A stretch of DNA of 26,603 nt, taken from assembly GCA_029747585.1 (NCBI GenBank), contig JAPEVF010000632.1:1-26603 (forward strand), given 5' to 3'. The number at the start of each line of letters is the position of its first letter. The first letter of the stretch is position 1. This DNA is from Pleurotus djamor (lineage: Eukaryota > Basidiomycota > Agaricomycetes > Agaricales > Pleurotaceae). A program made the translations under genes and the position numbers. The notes under the pieces are model-generated. The model ran no database searches. It saw nothing but the letters and a program-made list of their open reading frames with translations, and was not told where the DNA came from. Below, piece after piece: positions 21,540 through 26,603 of this stretch.

Positions 21540-21962
21540 GAGGAGGAGGCGTGAAACTCAGTTGCAGATTGCCAATAATGCTTTCCATCAATACTGCGCC
21601 CATGTCCACTACACTAGAAAGATACACTCGGAGCCGGAGGTCAGTCATTATTCATCGTCATTCCCTGCGCCATTCGTGAAGCTTTGAAGGTCCAAGGACT
21701 TGCGAAGGACGATTCCACGAAGGGGCTTAGGAGGGACATAGGAGTAAAGAGTTGTCATTTTGCACGTTCGCGGTCTGCGGGGGCTGGAGGCCATGTACTT
21801 CGAAGGATTAGATATTTTAGTGATGATATTGACTGTATAAACGTATGGTTACTGGCTTGCGTGTGTGGGTCGCTCTTCAAGGAGATTAGGAGTCGATGGA
21901 TGGTGAAGTTGTCCAATGGGACATTGAAATTACTTGAGTCACGGAGGAGAAAGTGATAAAAA
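21540..21962 (+). other. Duplicated flank between F-box gene and phosphotransferase fragment
   Basis: No gene is seen. It matches 4646-5107 inverted. Open frames (for example 21684-21956) are not preserved in the other arm. It lies between convergent gene ends and probably represents old 3' untranslated sequence. Confidence 0.55.
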
Positions 21963-22382
21963 CTAGAAACAATTCTCATTGATATCCAAGATCTTCCGAA
22001 AGGCACGAATCTTGTTCCAACGACACTCGCCAGGAAAGATACGTGCAAGTAGTCGGTCCCACCCTGGTGTCATGAAACGGTGGTCATGCATGGAGCAGTA
22101 TTCCCAGTACGAAGGATAGAAACCACCCGTCTCCCAGTCTATGATCCCAGTGATAGTAGTACCGTCGACGATGATGTTCTTGGGGATGAGATCGCCGTGT
22201 GTGAAGGTGATAGGAGCGTCTCGAGGGAAATTCGATAAGAGGGTGTTGGTGAAGGTCTCGGCACAGGGCAGCAGGCGTAAGTCGCGGTAAGCATTGAGAA
22301 ATTCGCCGACACTCTCGAAGGCTTTCTCCGGGGGCATATGCCAGGGGCTAAAACATACAATGGTAAGGACCACTGCTTACTG
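21963..22382 (-). pseudogene. Truncated phosphotransferase (APH family), right copy
   Basis: This corresponds to about residues 147-281 of the intact gene at 3800-4645. It keeps the catalytic loop HGDLIPKN and IIDWE, with only a few substitutions, but lacks the whole N-lobe that binds nucleotide. Close to its broken end, the DNA reads TTTTAG where the intact gene has TTTTAC, creating a stop, and one extra base shifts the frame just before the PPEKAFESVGEF segment. Beyond about 22380 the sequence is unrelated to the gene. It cannot make a working enzyme as it stands. Confidence 0.88.
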
Positions 22383-23750
22383 CAACTTGAACGCGCTTTT
22401 CCTTGAAATTTAATACTTATACTTATATCTAGTTATGTTTGTATTTATGTTTGGGGCCTGCACGGTGTCTACAGGTTGTGTTCGGTTTGATATTTAGTCA
22501 TCGCTTTTCTTTTCAAGTAAGTAGGTAAGTTGAAGGAAGTAAGGAAGGAAGGTAAGGAAGGTATGGGCGACTGCGAGGTGTCTTCACGGTTCACCTCCCT
22601 CTTCCGCGTAGAAACGGACCTGGTTTGATATCATGATGCGTCATGCATCATGCAATGGCCTCGTCGTAAGATTGTAGGGGTTGTCTACCGTGCAACATTC
22701 TTGGAGTCTTGGAGTCCTTGATAATATCGATTTGGATCCTGGAACGGTACATGTAGGCTCTTTCGGTTGCGACGCACGATCTCGATCTCGTCCTCTTCCT
22801 CGGACCTCAGTGTTCCGTGTTCATCTCACTGCTTCTAGTCTATGTACTCTATGTACTCTATGTACTCTATGTACTCTATGTACTCTATATACTCTACGGA
22901 GACTGAGGATTCATCCCTCCTAGATGGCATCTCTCGGTCAGTACAAGGAGGCTCTAGCACTTCCGCTTGAAGCTTGCGTTCCTTCGCATTCAGAGAATAG
23001 CAAACGATAAATAGAATAGAATACTTATGGCGCATGCTACCCAACCCTTGGGCCTTATGAAGTATGTAAGTAGCCGTTTTGAGGTTTAGAGTATCTTGAG
23101 TGTTGAGTCCTCCGTGGACTGTAGGTTACGGTTGCTTTGAGTTGCGGTTGCGTGAGTGTGGTGGTAATTACTATTCAAGGCCTCAAGAGTCAATGTGGGT
23201 GATATGGTGACATCGTGATATGGGGAGATGGTTGGTCGTGGTGTGACGGGGTTGGGGAAAGGTTTGAAGCTGGGCGATTGTACTCTAGGACTCATGCGTT
23301 GGCGAGACTGATGCCAGGTGGATGAGATGAGATGAGAGCTTGTTTGCAGCGCGTTTCCTCTCGAGGTATACTCAGAGTACTCATGACTTAAAGTACTACT
23401 TATGACACTTTTTCTTCATTCGTGACCATTCATTTTTCTTCGTTTGCACTGCCCTAGGATATAAGGATATAGGACGGGGCTTCGTAAGTCGTGTTAGTGA
23501 TATATCAGATAGGATTGAGTTGGGATCGAGGACGCGAGAGGTAGCCGTGCCGACCCTGAGTCTGAGTCTGTCTGCTTTTGGTCAAAACAGTTTTAATTTA
23601 ACTTTCGAACTTTCGGGTAAGGCGGNCACGTCTCANAGAAAGAAAGAAAGTCCTTAAATTCAGTATATGACCTGGGATACGGGGTGTGTATGTACGAGGA
23701 AGTAGCAAGATTACAAAACGTTAACGAGGGAGTAGGGTGTGTGGTGGTGG
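22383..23750 (+). other. Gene-free stretch of about 1.4 kb between the right arm and calmodulin
   Basis: No coding region is supported. The stretch includes AAGG/AAGT-type purine repeats (about 22515-22565), a 9-bp minisatellite (22839-22892) and two N positions at 23626 and 23636. The part next to 23750 should contain the calmodulin 3' untranslated region. Open frames here are mostly repeat-derived. Confidence 0.5.
22839..22892 (+). repeat. 9-bp tandem repeat (TCTATGTAC), six units
   Basis: Five exact TCTATGTAC units are followed by one TCTATATAC variant and a partial unit. The repeat is read through by short frames on both strands, giving artefactual repeat peptides (LCT and YIE). Such a minisatellite is likely variable in length between strains. 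Confidence 0.9.
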
Positions 23751-24824
23751 TTACTTGGAGAGCATCATCTGTGTGGGCGGGGGATGGATGTGGGTGGTTA
23801 GTTAGTTGATCGGTTGAACGGTTTATCAAGGAATTGATGATGGATGGTGGACGAAGAATGGAGAATGAAGGGGGAGGTGAGGGGAAAGGAAAGGGGAACG
23901 AAGGGGGAAGAAAGGGGAGGGAAAGGGGGAGAGTTATTCACCTTGACGAATTCTAGAGAAGGGGAAGAGGTGGTGATGAGTGTGTTGTGTGGGTATGAAG
24001 GAAGGAAGGTAGGAGGGAGGGACGTACCTTCGTAATTGATCTGGCCATCACCATCAATATCCGCCTCGCGAATCATTTCGTCGACTTCGTTATCAGTCAA
24101 TTTCTCGCCTACAAACACGAACCATTTCGAATCAACAAACGCCCAAGGAAACGAGGTATACGCGAAATCGAACGCACCCAAGTTCGTCATAACATGCCTC
24201 AACTCCGCCGCGCTAATATACCCATTCCCGTCCTTATCAAACACCTTGAACGCCTCCTTGATCTCCTCCTCGCTATCAGTGTCGCGCATCTTGCGGGCCA
24301 TCATGGTGAGGAACTCTGGGAAATCGATGGTGCCGTTTCCGTCTGCGTCTACTTCGTTGATCATGTCTTGGAGTTCTGCTTCTGTGGGGTTTTGGCCGAG
24401 GGAGCGCATGACGGTGCCGAGTTCTTTGGTGGTGATGGTGCCATCGCCGTCTGTTTGTGGGGGTGGGTAATCGTGTGGGTTGAGAGGGAGGGGAGAGGGA
24501 GAAGGAGGTGGTGAGCGGTGAATGTACTGCCCCCGCGTGGGGTTGGAGTTGGAGAGACTCACCCTTGTCGAAGAGGGAGAAGGCTTCCTTGAACTCTGCG
24601 CGTCGTCAATTCTCTGTTGTGCATTCAAGCAAGCAAGCTAGTCGAGTGCGCTCACCGGAGATTTGCTCTAGAGAGAGAGACGAAGAAGGATAAGCCCCAG
24701 ACGAGTCACAAGTAGGTGAGATTTGAAGAGATTAGATTGTACCTTCACTCTGCGCGTCACATTGTCAGTTTGTGTGTTGAATGTGATGTGGGGAGGAGAG
24801 TGGACGTACTAGTTGGTCTGCCAT
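23751..24824 (-). CDS. CMD1: Calmodulin (8 exons, 149 residues)
   Basis: Calmodulin is the universal Ca2+ sensor that activates kinases, calcineurin and myosins. The spliced minus-strand product starts [20 protein letters not shown] and ends EEFVKMMLSK, and is exactly 149 residues, the canonical length including Met. Exons are 24824-24810, 24749-24743, 24667-24656, 24595-24563, 24450-24178, 24108-24028, 23952-23942 and 23768-23751, summing to 450 nt with all phases correct. All four EF-hand loops are present: [36 protein letters not shown] and [12 protein letters not shown]. Exons of 7, 12, 11 and 18 nt are very small and easily missed by gene finders. The last intron (23941-23769) carries a long pyrimidine-rich tract on the coding strand. 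The gene is divergent from the Yif1-like gene, 212 bp apart. The symbol follows the yeast name. Confidence 0.97.
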
Positions 24825-25036
24825 TGGTTGTTAGTGGAGGAGGTGAAGGAGGATTTGTTTGTTGTGGGGAGGAAGGAGGATTGATTTCTGTGGCTGGGTG
24901 CATCGCAACTGATCTTTCTAGACGACAAGGGACCCAGCGCATCCGGCCATCGCCGTCAAACACTCAAGAAAAGCCGCCCGCCAACGTGCCAAGCAAAGAA
25001 GCGCTCAATCTCATACACGACACAACTTAGCCTCCA
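24825..25036. promoter_or_regulatory. Short shared upstream region between calmodulin and the Yif1-like gene
   Basis: Only 212 bp separate the two ATG codons, which face away from each other. Both 5' leaders and core promoters must fit here or extend into the genes, so a bidirectional promoter is inferred. I see no clear TATA box and claim no factor site. Confidence 0.55.
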
Positions 25037-26603
25037 ATGTCGCAGTTCACGTCGAGCTCCCCGCCTCCCCTCCGCCATCCCATCCCGACGCACCCCGCGT
25101 ATATCCCTGACCCCCCCGTCGACGCCGTCTTCACCGACGGGGTATCAGCGGTATTCGTCGTCGCCTGCGCCTCAACAACACCCACACCAACAACAACAAG
25201 GACATCAACAACAACAACAACAGGCGTATGCGACGCATGTACCGGCGTATACGACCCCGTTTCAGCATGGGTATAATCCCCAGCCTCCGCCCCAGGGGAT
25301 AATGCATGGTATGCAACCACAACACGCGTCCCAGCAACCACAACAAGGTGGTGTGGGTGGGATGATGCCTCCACCGGATTTTGGAGCGTGGGGGATGAAT
25401 GACGCGACGGCGCAGTTTGGGATGCAGTTGGGGCATAGCGCGGTTGCTGCTGGACAGGAATATGTTCAACGGAATGTACGTCTTCCCTTCTTACCTCTCA
25501 AAAATCTATGACTGGCGTTGACGTGGAATCTGTTTTATTTCTTTTTCGCGTCCATGTCTACCTACCTCCGTGTGTCTATGTCTACGTGTCTGTGCATCCG
25601 TGCATGTCTATGAATATGTACGCATAGTTCGGCAGCATCTTCCCAACCACATCCGTCAAACACCACTTCAACGTATCCAACTCGTACGTCATGCAGAAAC
25701 TCCGCATCGTCTTGTTTCCGTGGAGACATAAGCCGTGGGCACGGCGCGTGAGGCGGTCGGAGCAGGGGACGAGCGAGTGGCAGGCCCCGAGGGAGGATGT
25801 GAATGCTCCGGATTTGTATATCCCTGGTGGGTTCTCTTTTTGTTTTTTCTTTCTACCCATTTGTGTTCGATGGGTGGGTCTTTACTGACGGTTCTTTTTC
25901 GTTTTTTGGGTTATCTACGGTGTTTTCGTGATCACTCATTCAATGTCACAAACAGTAATGGCACTCGTAACCTACATCCTCCTCTCCGCCCTGCACTCCG
26001 GCCTGCACAAACGGTTCCACCCACAGGTCCTCGGGGAATCCGCGTCAAGGGCACTGGCGGTGGTGTTGCTGGATTTTCTGTTCGTGAAGCTGGGGTGTTA
26101 TATTCTGAATGTGCAGGGGAGTGCGCAGGTGGGGGATGTCGTTGCGTATGGGGGGTATAAGTTCGTTGGGTGAGTGACCAAGTTTCTTATGCTACATTTA
26201 TTGATGTTGACGGTTTTTTGTTCTTGCTTGNTTTTTTTGGTGTGATGGTGGTGGTGGTTTGTAGGGTTATTGTGACGATTGCGGCGGGGCTTTTGGAGGT
26301 GGGGAGTACGCTGTGGGGGGTTGTGTTTGTGTATTGCTTTTTGGCGAATGCGTTTTTCTTGGTATGTCCTTCTCTTTCCTTACCTCCTCCATCGCATCTT
26401 CACTTCCATCGCATCTTTTCCCCATTTCATGATGCTTTCTCGCATTATACTAACACGTTCCTGTGTTTGCATATGGGATTGGGCAGCTCCGCTCCCTGCG
26501 CTCCGTCGTCATCCCCGACTCGGCGTCCTCGACGGCGGCGAGCACGGTGAACCCTGCACAGAGGAGGAGGAGGATTACGTTTTTGTTTTTGGAGGCGGTG
26601 TGT
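25037..26603 (+). CDS. YIF1: Yif1-family ER/Golgi membrane protein, 3' end beyond the window, one indel in a C run
   Basis: Yif1 with Yip1 binds Ypt/Rab GTPases and acts in ER-to-Golgi vesicle transport. Exons are 25037-25475, 25628-25826, 25956-26169, 26265-26361 and 26487 to the window end, phase-consistent. After a Pro/Gln-rich N-terminus (poly-Q near 25185-25230) come the family signatures: FGMQLGHSAVAAGQEYVQRN, HHFNVSNSYVMQKL, and LRIVLFPWRHKPW. The membrane helices follow (VMALVTYILLSAL, ALAVVLLDFLFVKLGCYIL, VIVTIAAGLLEVGSTLWG and further). The ATG frame and the poly-Q frame disagree by one base. Removing one C from the seven-C run at 25111-25117 joins PDPP to STPSSPTGYQRY, so an extra base there is likely, either a sequencing error or a real mutation. 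The C-terminal helices are outside the window. Confidence 0.9.

Larger units (their letters stand above)
16555..22382 (-). repeat. Right arm of the large inverted duplication
   Basis: This is the inverted counterpart of about 4236-9990. Starting from the middle it holds an F-box relic, an unpaired stretch, the C9-methyltransferase with its upstream region, a spacer lacking the 217-bp block of the left arm, the intact F-box gene, and the 3' part of the phosphotransferase gene. Homology ends at about 22380, inside the phosphotransferase coding sequence. The spacer between the arms, about 9990-16555, holds the WDR59-like gene. Which arm is ancestral cannot be read directly, but the complete phosphotransferase on the left suggests the left end is the original junction. 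Confidence 0.88.

Noticed and set aside
22515..22570. AAGG/AAGT-rich run that could look like a CRISPR-like or satellite repeat
   Set aside because: Irregular purine repeat without fixed spacing; CRISPR is not expected in a eukaryotic genome.

Overview
This window looks like nuclear DNA from a filamentous basidiomycete, most likely an agaricomycete mushroom. The genes are interrupted by many short introns (about 46-77 bp in most genes) with GT..AG borders. They include an F-box protein of the type that is abundant in Agaricomycetes, a sphingolipid C9-methyltransferase, a WDR59/Sea3 homologue, calmodulin and a Yif1 homologue. Four N positions (16777, 23626, 23636, 26231) mark it as draft sequence.

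Layout. (1) 165-3324: a multi-exon P-loop protein of unknown function with one apparent frameshift; its reading frame ends inside a decayed fragment of a phosphotransferase gene. (2) About 4236-9990: the left arm of a large inverted duplication, holding an intact APH-type phosphotransferase (3800-4645, straddling the arm edge), a frameshifted F-box gene, and an intact sphingolipid C9-methyltransferase. (3) 10589-15751: a 13-exon gene on the minus strand for a WDR59/Sea3-like GATOR2 (SEACAT) subunit, reconstructed here to 1504 residues, lying in the spacer between the arms. (4) About 16555-22382: the right arm in opposite orientation, with an F-box relic, an intact C9-methyltransferase, an intact F-box gene and only the 3' part of the phosphotransferase gene. 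(5) 22383-23750: about 1.4 kb without a recognisable gene, with a 9-bp minisatellite. (6) 23751-24824: calmodulin in eight exons, several of them tiny. (7) From 25037 to the window end: a Yif1-family ER/Golgi membrane protein, head-to-head with calmodulin and cut off by the window end.

WDR59 (nutrient signalling to TORC1), calmodulin (calcium signalling), Yif1 (ER-Golgi traffic) and the C9-methyltransferase (glucosylceramide synthesis) are ordinary conserved cellular genes. I see no metabolic cluster and no convincing new molecular system. The most notable feature is the inverted duplication. Its two arms have decayed in complementary fashion: the F-box gene is broken on the left and the phosphotransferase on the right. 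The methyltransferase copies have stayed nearly identical, introns included. Older fragments of the same F-box and phosphotransferase families lie at or near the edges, so the locus has been rearranged more than once.
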